Assembly: GCA_947454695.1 (NCBI GenBank)
Contig: CANGMW010000039.1
Span: forward strand, 1-13,271
Direction of reading: 5' to 3'
From: Comamonadaceae bacterium
GTDB taxonomy: Bacteria > Pseudomonadota > Gammaproteobacteria > Burkholderiales > Burkholderiaceae_C
Length of the DNA stretch: 13,271 nt
Shown here: one piece after another, positions 6,984-13,271 of the stretch
Numbering within the stretch: the first letter of the stretch is position 1
Layout: each line of letters begins with the position of its first letter
Position numbers and translations under genes: made by a program
The notes under the pieces: generated by a model
What the model was told of the DNA's origin: nothing
Databases searched by the model: none
What the model saw: the letters and a program-made list of their open reading frames with translations, nothing else

Positions 6984-8207
6984 TCATTTAATATTATGCA
7001 ATGATTTAAATCTATAATAAAAATAAACACCAGGAAATACAACCATCCACTGAAAATCAAATGACTCCAAATATGGATTTGTTGCTGATGCAATTAAAAT
7101 AGCCACAAAACCACCATACACAAAAATATCCGAACCATTTCTAACATTGGCAAGTCCAAGACATCTGTATGATTTATATATGTAATAAAATGGAATAGAG
7201 TAAATCAAGAAGCCAATCAAACCTACACGATAAAAAGTTGCCAACCAAAGCAACTCATATCTCCAGGGATTTATATCATTTCTAACGTACGGGACACCAA
7301 TTCCATGACCCGCACCAAGAAAATAAGTATCCAAAATCCCATCCACAAGATATTTACTTTGCAAAACCCGTTCATCACCACCACCTTGAAATACTTTTAT
7401 AAAAAAATCGGCAAATATAGAAAAAATATTTACACCAAAACCCTTGATATCGATTTCATTTAAATTATAAATTATTAATAAAATTAAAATCAAAGCAGTT
7501 GCCAAATAAAAAATTTTTAGCCATTTTAAAAAATTATATTTATTCTGATTTAATAGATTAATAAAAAAACCAGAGAATAGCGAAAGAACTAAAGCAGAAC
7601 GACCAGAAACCAAGGCAACAGAAAAAAATATTGCAAACAAAATAAATCTCACAGATTTATTCAATACAATATTAGGAGCCGCAAAAAAACCACCAGCTAT
7701 AAATATTAATGATCCATATACGTGCATTGTTGCACCTATACCATCTTCATTGAACTGAACATTTGGCTCGGCTATCAGCCAAGTTAATGTGTCACCTCCA
7801 AATATATTGAAAAAATAAAAAAACAATACCACTGTCACCGAGCCAAAGAACCCATAAATTAATAATAGAATTAAAATCTTTTCAATACTGACAGTTAGCA
7901 ATAATTTCGACCAAATTGTCAGCCATAGCAAAGGTGCAATCATATAAACAAAGACAAGCGACTCAAATGCAAGCCCCTCACCCCTTATAGATCCAACAAA
8001 AATATAAAAAAAAGAAACAATTAAGCCAGAATAATAAATCGACAACAGGGTCTTATTCAAAATACCGTCACTTAAAAACAAAAAATACAAACCAAGCGCC
8101 ACAAATAAACTGACAGAATAGCCTCTAAAAGAATTAGGAAAAACTATAGGGAAAAATAGATACAAACCCACAACCAGCGCATTAAAATTCAAGATGGGTA
8201 TTTTCAT
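6984..8207 (-). CDS. wzy: O-antigen/capsule repeat-unit polymerase (Wzy-like)
   Basis: A 407-residue polytopic membrane protein with roughly ten to twelve hydrophobic segments, including about 10-25, 32-46, 57-72, 83-105, 110-133, 163-176, 186-200, 203-218, 230-248, 325-345, 362-374 and 386-398. The larger periplasmic-type loop runs from about 250 to 320. It contains GAGHGIG (298-304), and YELLWLATFYRVGLIG (317-332) follows; this pattern is common in Wzy polymerases, as is SGRSALVLSL (201-210). Wzy joins flipped lipid-linked repeat units at the periplasmic face. Sequence conservation is low in this family, so the call rests on topology, these motifs and position between wzx and glycosyltransferase genes. 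The gene is far richer in AT than its neighbours, as is usual for wzy, which suggests separate acquisition. The ATG start follows the wzx stop by two bases. Confidence 0.85.
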   Translation of the reverse strand: MKIPILNFNALVVGLYLFFPIVFPNSFRGYSVSLFVALGLYFLFLSDGILNKTLLSIYYSGLIVSFFYIFVGSIRGEGLAFESLVFVYMIAPLLWLTIWSKLLLTVSIEKILILLLIYGFFGSVTVVLFFYFFNIFGGDTLTWLIAEPNVQFNEDGIGATMHVYGSLIFIAGGFFAAPNIVLNKSVRFILFAIFFSVALVSGRSALVLSLFSGFFINLLNQNKYNFLKWLKIFYLATALILILLIIYNLNEIDIKGFGVNIFSIFADFFIKVFQGGGDERVLQSKYLVDGILDTYFLGAGHGIGVPYVRNDINPWRYELLWLATFYRVGLIGFLIYSIPFYYIYKSYRCLGLANVRNGSDIFVYGGFVAILIASATNPYLESFDFQWMVVFPGVYFYYRFKSLHNIK

Positions 8208-8209
8208 TA

Positions 8210-9505
8210 TTAAATATTAAACCAACCATCGTCGACAAAAAATAATTTTCTTGAAAAATATATTAAAGAAAATAAATCAATAATCATTCTTGCCACCCAT
8301 GTCCAAGCAACTCCAACAATTCCAATCTCGTCAATAAAATAGAATAATGATATTAAGAAAAATGGCGCCTCTACCAAATGTAATTTAGCTGTCAAATCTG
8401 AACGTCCACGAGCATGAAGTAAGGCATAAAACATCGACCCCAGCGCATTCGCGAATACGCCCAGACACAACACTTGGCCAACCAATATGGATTCAGGCTG
8501 TATGTTGTTCTTAATCCACAAAGGCAGAATCAAAGGAAGTAGAAAAGCTAATGCACTACAAACAACTGCCATCATGCAAGCCACACGAATCAACCACTTG
8601 AAAAAATACGGTTTCCATTCGCTAGGTTTTTCCTGCACCATCTGGCTCAAACTTGGAAACATCACAGAAGAAACTGCACCTACCAAGACCAAGCTTTGCA
8701 CGACTAATTCATAAGGCACCACATAAACAGAAACTGCTGCTGCAGAAATGGTGGCCGCTATGACAAATCGATCTGCTTGCACCAAAATTGGGCTCACGAT
8801 GCTGCTCACCGTAACCCAGCCACCAAACGCGAACAAAGACTTAGCAATACTTGCTGAGTAAACAGCCGGACCCCGGGTTTCAGGTGCGTATTTAAGGCAC
8901 TGAATTGCCAGGTGACGAAATATCAACAAAGCCATCAATCGACTCACCACTAATGTTGCTACAAGCCAAGGCAACTGAATAGTGAATATCGACACTGCGT
9001 AGGGACCGGCAAAATTAACGACACCTAAACCGGCGCGCAACAAGCTGATGCCCTTGAAGTTCATAAACGCCTCATTCAAGCCACGGTAGGTTGCGCTCAT
9101 CGCCTGCGCAGGTAACGCGATTGCAAGAAGCACCATGCTTGATTGAATTTCACTTGCTGATGTGGATTGAGTTCGTATCCATGCTTGCCCTCCCATGAGG
9201 GCTGCAATACCGATTAATCCACCTCCGATCAAACCAGTCACAAGCGTGATTCGACCTGCAGTAGTCAGTACATCAGGTATTGATGAAAGCTTGCCATCCC
9301 CTCTCATTCGGGCAACCATTTGGGTGAGGGCTCGCCCCAGTCCCAAATCCAAGCTGCCAGCGTAGCCAATCAAACCCCATGCCAATGCAAGCAAACCGAA
9401 ACGCTCCTGCCCCAAGTTTTCGATCAGGTGAGGCACCGTCAAAAACGCTACGCCAAGAGGTAGAGCTAAACCGCCAAGGTTCCAGCTGAAATGCGAAAGC
9501 TGCAT
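8210..9505 (-). CDS. wzx: Wzx-type polysaccharide repeat-unit flippase (MOP superfamily)
   Basis: A 431-residue multispanning protein with about 12-13 hydrophobic segments, among them 8-28, 34-52, 85-105, 122-137, 157-177, 180-197, 226-245, 247-285, 305-330, 340-362, 375-390 and 395-415. The N-terminus (NLGGLALPLGVAFLTVPHLI) and YAGSLDLGLGRALTQMVAR (48-66) match the polysaccharide-transporter branch of the MOP exporters; the latter is the usual LDLG/GL-R-A block. The family moves undecaprenyl-pyrophosphate-linked units across the inner membrane. The gene sits directly before wzy with a two-base gap, the usual pairing. Its last 150 or so bases already share the AT-rich composition of wzy, so the composition boundary lies inside this gene. 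The ATG at 9505 begins just before the first membrane segment and lacks a strong ribosome binding site. Confidence 0.92.
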   Translation of the reverse strand: MQLSHFSWNLGGLALPLGVAFLTVPHLIENLGQERFGLLALAWGLIGYAGSLDLGLGRALTQMVARMRGDGKLSSIPDVLTTAGRITLVTGLIGGGLIGIAALMGGQAWIRTQSTSASEIQSSMVLLAIALPAQAMSATYRGLNEAFMNFKGISLLRAGLGVVNFAGPYAVSIFTIQLPWLVATLVVSRLMALLIFRHLAIQCLKYAPETRGPAVYSASIAKSLFAFGGWVTVSSIVSPILVQADRFVIAATISAAAVSVYVVPYELVVQSLVLVGAVSSVMFPSLSQMVQEKPSEWKPYFFKWLIRVACMMAVVCSALAFLLPLILPLWIKNNIQPESILVGQVLCLGVFANALGSMFYALLHARGRSDLTAKLHLVEAPFFLISLFYFIDEIGIVGVAWTWVARMIIDLFSLIYFSRKLFFVDDGWFNI

Positions 9506-9678
9506 TATTTAATGACCGATGTGTAGTCAGCCATTTCGAGTCATCCCCGCTTGCCCATCAACCGTTAGTGAAAATACACCAGCCGTGGCGGAGCTAAAAC
9601 CATCAGGGGGATTTCGTAGCTGCCTGCAAAGTAGTAACTGATAGCTTTGCAAACTGCGATGCCCGATCGGGGGCAAGT
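9506..9678 (-). other. 173-base intergenic gap with a hairpin between epimerase and wzx genes
   Basis: This is the longest gap between genes in the window. Read on the minus strand, TGCAAAG (9651-9645) and CTTTGCA (9631-9625) form a perfect seven-pair stem with a 13-base loop. It can be extended through two G-U pairs and about three more pairs to 9657/9619. No T run follows, so it is not a standard intrinsic terminator. CCCGATCGGG at 9662-9671 is a ten-base perfect palindrome close to the epimerase stop codon. I saw no convincing sigma-70 promoter and no credible gene. A regulatory or RNA-processing role between the precursor genes and the assembly genes is possible. Confidence 0.4.
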
Positions 9679-10851
9679 TCATGTATTTAAAAATTGACGT
9701 TGGACATACCAAGGCATCGCCATTTTTATGCCCTCGCGGATGCGTTGCGTTGGCGCATAGCCAAGCAGCAGCTGCGCCTTGCGGATATCAGCAAGGCTAT
9801 GACGCACGTCTCCCGTGCGAAAGTCTCGGTAGCTGGGTGAAGCTTGTATGCCATGCAGCGCTTTGCCAACCATGCGTTGATGGCACAAGTTGTCTCGAAG
9901 AAGGTAAAAAAGCTCGTTAAGCGTTGTTTGTTCGCCAAGGGCGATGTTGTAAATCTGATTCAGCGGATTGATAGCGTTAGAAGAATGCAGCGCTTCACTG
10001 GCCGCGACAGAGAACTTAAACGCGGTGGCGGCAAGCAAATTAGCTTCGATGACGTTCGACACATAGCAAAAGTCCCGACTGGTTTCACCATCACCGTTGA
10101 TGTAAACGACTTCACCGTTGATCAAGCTGCTGATCCACTTAGGAATGACTGCGGCATAGCCGCCATTAGGATCTTGGCGCGGGCCAAACACGTTGAAGTA
10201 GCGCAAGCCGATGGCGTTAAAGCCGTAGCAGCGGGAAAACACGTCTGCATAGAGTTCGTTCACGTACTTGGTGACCGCATACGGACTGAGAGGTTTACCG
10301 ATCTGGTCTTCTAATTTTGGCAGGCCAGGATGATCACCATAGGTGCTGCTGCTGGCGGCATAAGTGAAGCTTTTGACCCTGGCGTCTCGAGCGGCTACCA
10401 GTACATTGAGAAAACCGCTGATGTTGGCGGCATTAACGGCTATGGGGTCGGCCACGCTACGGGGGACTGAACCGATTGCGGCCTGATGCAGTACAAAGTC
10501 AACCGGCAAACATTGCGAACTTACTTTAATTTCGGAATCAATTGCGCCGGGTGAACTGGAGTGCGCATCACATACTTCGGACCAAGTCATGGCACGTTGG
10601 CAGTCCTCTAAATTTCTGATATCGCCCTCTATGAAGGTAAAGTTTTGCCATTGCACTGGGGTTACCAAGCTTCGAACTTCGTCTAGGTTTCTCTGATAAC
10701 CCGTGGCGAAGTTGTCAAGGCCGACCACGCGCTGGTTAAGTTTAAGCAAAGTTTCCAGCAGGTTACTGCCAATGAAGCCGGCCACGCCTGTAATAAGCCA
10801 AGTTTCGGGGGAAAACGCTAGCGTTTTACAAACTTGTTCGTAGTGGCTCAT
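9679..10851 (-). CDS. wbpP: UDP-N-acetylglucosamine 4-epimerase, TviC/WbpP type
   Basis: A 390-residue short-chain dehydrogenase/reductase (extended SDR) that interconverts UDP-GlcNAc and UDP-GalNAc, or the corresponding uronic acids. The NAD-binding motif is TGVAGFIGSN (21-30). The catalytic YxxxK is Y191/K195 in SPYAVTKYVNELYADVFSRC, with the serine-rich AASSSTYGD (165-173). The blocks LRYFNVFGPRQDPNG (216-230), INGDGETSRDFCY (251-263) and YRDFRTGDVRHSLADI (341-356) closely match Pseudomonas WbpP. WbpP is about 341 residues; the surplus comes mainly from extra segments at about 89-116 and 278-296 and a smaller one near 325-335. I chose the ATG at 10851, four bases after the dehydrogenase stop, because MSHYEQ matches the family N-terminus; a GTG at 10878 would overlap the preceding gene. 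Paired with the dehydrogenase, it should supply UDP-GalNAcA. Confidence 0.93.
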   Translation of the reverse strand: MSHYEQVCKTLAFSPETWLITGVAGFIGSNLLETLLKLNQRVVGLDNFATGYQRNLDEVRSLVTPVQWQNFTFIEGDIRNLEDCQRAMTWSEVCDAHSSSPGAIDSEIKVSSQCLPVDFVLHQAAIGSVPRSVADPIAVNAANISGFLNVLVAARDARVKSFTYAASSSTYGDHPGLPKLEDQIGKPLSPYAVTKYVNELYADVFSRCYGFNAIGLRYFNVFGPRQDPNGGYAAVIPKWISSLINGEVVYINGDGETSRDFCYVSNVIEANLLAATAFKFSVAASEALHSSNAINPLNQIYNIALGEQTTLNELFYLLRDNLCHQRMVGKALHGIQASPSYRDFRTGDVRHSLADIRKAQLLLGYAPTQRIREGIKMAMPWYVQRQFLNT

Positions 10852-10855
10852 AGTC

Positions 10856-12133
10856 TTACAAGCGTGCGTCTGCAGCACCTAGGGGAAGAACACTTTTCAC
10901 GTCAAACAGCACGGCACCAGGCTGGCCAAAAGCTTTGAGTCCAGCTTCTCCCAATTTCACAAACTGGTGGTGACTCACAGCGAGAATGACTGCAGCATAT
11001 TGGCCTTGTACTGGCCACTTAGTCAGGCACTGCAGGCCATATTCATGCTCGGCTTCTGCAATATCAATCCAAGGGTCGTACACGTCGACTTGGACGTTGT
11101 AGCTTTGAAGCGTTTTGACGATATCAACCACTTTGCTGTTACGTACATCCGTGCAGTTTTCTTTAAAGGTCAGGCCTAGCACTAATATTTTGCTGCCCAG
11201 CACAGGCAAATTTTTGTGCAGCATGAGCTTGATGGTTTCGTTGGCCACATGGGCTGCCATGCTGTCGTTGATACGCCGCCCCGACAGGATCACTTGGGCG
11301 TGGTAACCAACTTCAAGCGCTTTATGCGTGAGATAGTACGGATCCACACTGATACAGTGGCCACCCACCAAGCCAGGTCTGAAGGACAGGAAATTCCACT
11401 TGCTGCCGGCGGCTTGGAGAACCTCTAAGGTGTCAATGCCAAGCTTATTAAAAATAAGGCTCAGCTCGTTGACCAAGGCAATGTTGATGTCGCGCTGAGT
11501 GTTTTCAATCACCTTGGCGGCTTCAGCCACCTTAATGCTGCTGGTTCTATGCGTTCCAGCGGTGATGATGCTTTTGTAAAGACGATCTACATGCTCGGCC
11601 ACTTCGGGCGTACTGCCGCTGGTTACCTTTTTGATGCTGGGCAGTCGGTGCTCTTTGTCACCTGGGTTGATGCGTTCGGGGCTGTACCCAGCAAAAAAAT
11701 CTTGGTTGTACTCAAGGCCACTGAACTTTTCTAGTACCGGGACACATACTTCTTCGGTTGCACCGGGGTACACCGTGGATTCGTAGATAACCAAATCACC
11801 CACTTTAAGCACCCCACCGACCAGTTCACTCGCTTTAATTAGTAGCGACATGTCGGGGCAGTTGGCTTTGTCTACCGGCGTTGGTACTGTGACGATAAAG
11901 ACCTGCGCGCATTTCAAATCCGCTACCTCGCGGCTATACCGCAGCATCGTTGCCTTGGCCAACTCGGATGAAGAGCATTCAAGCGTGTGGTCGATTCCGC
12001 CATGCAACTCTGCAATCCGAGCTTGGTCAATATCAAACCCGATGACGGTACGGATCTTTCCAAACTCCACAGCCAAAGGCAAACCGACATAACCCAAGCC
12101 GACGATGGCAATGGTTGCACTGTCAAAATTCAT
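10856..12133 (-). CDS. tviB: UDP-N-acetylhexosamine 6-dehydrogenase, TviB/WbpO type
   Basis: A 425-residue NAD-dependent nucleotide-sugar dehydrogenase that oxidises C6 of UDP-GlcNAc or UDP-GalNAc to the uronic acid. The N-terminal NAD domain has IVGLGYVGLPLAVEFG (10-25), TVPTPVD (82-88) and YESTVYPGATEE (117-128). The central helix contains KVAEAAKVIENTQRDINIAL (201-220). The catalytic cysteine is C260 in PGLVGGHCISVDPYYLTHK. The C-terminal UDP-binding domain includes GLTFKENCTDVRNSK (320-334). Sequence blocks and length match TviB of the Vi antigen pathway. I preferred the ATG at 12133 because the Rossmann strand starts immediately after it. A TTG at 12169 would give a 4-base overlap with the upstream small gene but add 12 residues not expected in the family. 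With the epimerase it forms the Vi/WbpO-P-like route to UDP-GalNAcA. Confidence 0.95.
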   Translation of the reverse strand: MNFDSATIAIVGLGYVGLPLAVEFGKIRTVIGFDIDQARIAELHGGIDHTLECSSSELAKATMLRYSREVADLKCAQVFIVTVPTPVDKANCPDMSLLIKASELVGGVLKVGDLVIYESTVYPGATEEVCVPVLEKFSGLEYNQDFFAGYSPERINPGDKEHRLPSIKKVTSGSTPEVAEHVDRLYKSIITAGTHRTSSIKVAEAAKVIENTQRDINIALVNELSLIFNKLGIDTLEVLQAAGSKWNFLSFRPGLVGGHCISVDPYYLTHKALEVGYHAQVILSGRRINDSMAAHVANETIKLMLHKNLPVLGSKILVLGLTFKENCTDVRNSKVVDIVKTLQSYNVQVDVYDPWIDIAEAEHEYGLQCLTKWPVQGQYAAVILAVSHHQFVKLGEAGLKAFGQPGAVLFDVKSVLPLGAADARL

Positions 12134-12165
12134 ATCTGGGGTCTTTAAAAGACTTCTTACTCCGC

Positions 12166-12390
12166 TCAATCACTGGTTGCCATCCGAATAGCCATATTGA
12201 CCACCATCACACCGGTGAAAACCACACCGACTAAAAAAATTATTTTTTGGTGCTTGCGCATAAATTTCAAAACAGATCTGGCTGAAGGCTCTCGATTTTT
12301 GGGAAATCTTTTCAGAATGCGTTTGCGCTCGCTCCTGCTAGCCTTGCTTGGCGTCTTCTTATTTGAAGGATTTTTTGGTGTTGCAACCAT
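12166..12390 (-). CDS. Small basic single-pass membrane protein, unknown function
   Basis: A 74-residue predicted protein that I do not recognise. Residues 1-48 are hydrophilic and strongly basic (many K and R, including SRSERKRILKRFPKNR at 18-33, also rich in S and P). Residues about 49-69 (KIIFLVGVVFTGVMVVNMAI) form one hydrophobic helix, followed by a short tail. By the positive-inside rule the N-terminus should be cytoplasmic. It lies between the tyrosine-kinase gene and the UDP-sugar dehydrogenase gene on the same strand, with a normal ATG start and only a weak purine-rich sequence before it. Position suggests a partner of the Wzc-type machinery or simply a membrane-anchored accessory, but no function can be claimed. 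The opposite strand also has a 73-codon open frame here, which I judged to be the shadow. Confidence 0.6.
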   Translation of the reverse strand: MVATPKNPSNKKTPSKASRSERKRILKRFPKNREPSARSVLKFMRKHQKIIFLVGVVFTGVMVVNMAIRMATSD

Positions 12391-12452
12391 GAGGACTCTG
12401 TTAGCTGATGTCCGTTAAACACAGTGAGTTTGCCAATCAAGGCCACAAACGG

Positions 12453-12486
12453 GCCAATGTTGACAGGCTGAATTCAACACATTGGC
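12453..12486 (-). other. Inverted repeat between the kinase gene and the small membrane-protein gene
   Basis: GCCAATGTTGA at 12453-12463 pairs with TCAAC (12474-12478) and ATTGGC (12481-12486). This gives an 11-pair stem with one two-base bulge (12479-12480) and a ten-base loop. It lies in the 104-base gap, 9 bases past the kinase gene's stop. No T run follows on the minus strand, so read-through with partial attenuation, or mRNA stabilisation of the kinase message, is more likely than full termination. It could also be an operator. Confidence 0.45.
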
Positions 12487-12494
12487 ATGCGAAC

Positions 12495-13271
12495 TTATTG
12501 GGGCTTGTTGGTGTAGCTGTAGGCTTGATAACGGTAGCCGTAGCGTTTGTAGCCATATGAATAGCTGTACCCATAACGGTGGCGGTTCAGATCCAGTCCG
12601 TTGAAAATCACCCCACTCACTTTGGCGCTGGCATGGGACAAACGCTTGCTGGCCTCTAGCAGCTCGCCCAGTTCAGTGACTTCGGAGCGGGCGACCAAGA
12701 AAATGGTGCCAACCAGTGGCGCCAAAACCAGCGTGTCCGCGACAGCCAAAACCGGGGGCGAATCGATCACCACAACGTCATAGGCATCCTTCACAGAGGC
12801 CAAGAAGGCGCGGATTGCGTTAGTCATCAACAACTCTGCCGGATTAGGTGGCAAAGTTCCGGTGGTCAGTAAATCAAGATTAGAGATGATGTTCTGGTGC
12901 TTAACGAAGTCAAAGGTTTGACTACCGGCCATCAAATCACTCAATCCCAACCCACGCTCAATACCAAAATACTGATGCAGAGTGCCTTTGCGCATATCAG
13001 CGTCGACCAACAGCACGCGCTTGCCAGAAGTCGCCAGCAGTGCTGAGAAGTTGGCTGCAGTAAAAGATTTACCCACTCCTGGCGTAGCGCCTGTGATGAG
13101 CAACACATTGCTATCGGCGTCCAGCATGGCAAACTGCAAGGTGGTTCTCAAACTGCGCAAGCTCTCGATCGCTAAATCGTTCGGACTGTTTACCGCCAGC
13201 AAATGCTCTTCAGACGATTGTTGGTCATGAGAGATCTCGCGTTGCTTTGCTGAGTGTGGAACAGTGGCGAA
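12495..13271 (-). CDS. wzc: Wzc-type polysaccharide co-polymerase / BY-kinase, C-terminal part (5' end outside window)
   Basis: The last 258 codons of a bacterial tyrosine autokinase; the frame is open through the right edge, so the N-terminus is missing. The TTG at 13200-13202 is not a real start, because codons upstream continue the Wzc sequence (ATVPHS... at the domain entry). Numbering from the edge: Walker A GATPGVGKS (61-69), Walker A' VLLVDAD (86-92), Walker B VVVIDSPP (166-173). The RSLRTTLQF block (39-47) is the helix bearing the usual subunit-interaction motif. The tail (233-253) holds ten tyrosines in 21 residues, mostly every second residue, as the autophosphorylation cluster. Wzc proteins span the inner membrane, control chain length and link Wzy polymerisation to the Wza export channel through cycles of phosphorylation and Wzb dephosphorylation. 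wza and wzb may lie beyond the right edge. A separate EpsB/CapB-like kinase is less likely because the P-rich linker before the kinase resembles fused Wzc. Confidence 0.93.
   Translation of the reverse strand, partial: FATVPHSAKQREISHDQQSSEEHLLAVNSPNDLAIESLRSLRTTLQFAMLDADSNVLLITGATPGVGKSFTAANFSALLATSGKRVLLVDADMRKGTLHQYFGIERGLGLSDLMAGSQTFDFVKHQNIISNLDLLTTGTLPPNPAELLMTNAIRAFLASVKDAYDVVVIDSPPVLAVADTLVLAPLVGTIFLVARSEVTELGELLEASKRLSHASAKVSGVIFNGLDLNRHRYGYSYSYGYKRYGYRYQAYSYTNKPQ

Noticed and set aside
9533..9566. Possible dispersed-repeat (REP/MITE-like) element, from a GCGGGGATGAC sequence on the minus strand
   Set aside because: There is no inverted partner or second copy in the window, so a repeat cannot be supported.
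9527..9712. 61-codon minus-strand frame in the gap between epimerase and wzx
   Set aside because: It overlaps the epimerase 3' end in another frame, has no domain-like features and lacks a clear ribosome binding site.
9844..10314. 156-codon plus-strand open frame
   Set aside because: It lies fully antisense to the WbpP-like epimerase, whose conserved motifs are unbroken; it is a shadow frame.
12134..12169. TTG start for the dehydrogenase with 4-base overlap of the upstream stop
   Set aside because: The overlap is attractive, but it adds 12 residues ahead of the Rossmann fold and breaks the match to the 425-residue TviB length.
12197..12418. 73-codon plus-strand frame opposite the small membrane-protein gene
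   Set aside because: It also has hydrophobic residues, but it opposes the operon direction, and the minus-strand frame has a coherent basic-head plus single-helix layout at the right position.
13200..13202. TTG as the start of a 235-residue kinase
   Set aside because: Codons upstream stay open to the window edge and encode a Wzc-like linker, so the gene is truncated by the window and does not start here.
1..13271. Phage, transposon, CRISPR, tRNA/rRNA or defence genes
   Set aside because: No terminal repeats, direct-repeat arrays, integrase/transposase frames or RNA-gene signatures were seen; all convincing genes belong to polysaccharide synthesis or export, apart from the one small unrecognised protein.

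Overview
The window is one block of a surface-polysaccharide (capsule, O-antigen or exopolysaccharide) locus. Every gene I can support lies on the minus strand, so transcription runs from the right edge to the left. The protein sequences, the moderate GC and a Wzc-type co-polymerase/kinase suggest a Gram-negative proteobacterium. I would guess a betaproteobacterium of Burkholderiales type, but this rests on sequence 'feel' and not on any marker gene. No tRNA, rRNA, CRISPR array or mobile-element gene was seen.

In transcription order: (1) the C-terminal kinase part of a Wzc-type tyrosine autokinase, cut by the right edge (12495-13271); (2) a small basic single-pass membrane protein of unknown function (12166-12390); (3) a TviB/WbpO-type UDP-HexNAc 6-dehydrogenase and a TviC/WbpP-type UDP-GlcNAc 4-epimerase (10856-12133 and 9679-10851), which together should make UDP-GalNAcA; (4) a 173-base gap with a hairpin, the largest internal gap; (5) a Wzx flippase and a strikingly AT-rich Wzy polymerase (6984-9505); (6) glycosyltransferases: one GT2, one GT4, and a 766-residue polypeptide carrying two complete GT4 enzymes in tandem (2666-6980); (7) a PglC-type initiating phosphoglycosyl transferase, a PglD/NeuD-type acetyltransferase and a DegT-family aminotransferase (172-2685); (8) a 171-base tail with a possible terminator. 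From wzx to the aminotransferase the genes overlap or lie 2-13 bases apart, which fits one operon.

Together they describe Wzx/Wzy-dependent synthesis. PglC loads the first sugar phosphate onto undecaprenyl phosphate. Four glycosyltransferase domains extend it, Wzx flips the unit, Wzy polymerises it, and Wzc controls chain length and export. The aminotransferase + PglD + PglC set suggests an N,N'-diacetylbacillosamine-like first sugar, and the TviB/TviC pair suggests a GalNAcA residue. If each domain adds one sugar, the repeat unit is up to a pentasaccharide. The 4,6-dehydratase (PglF/WbpM type) needed for bacillosamine is not in the window.

The features most worth a second look are the tandem GT4 fusion, family-atypical insertions in the epimerase and the aminotransferase, the unrecognised small membrane protein, the run of non-ATG starts in the last three genes, and homopolymer tracts in the pglC-like and wzy genes.
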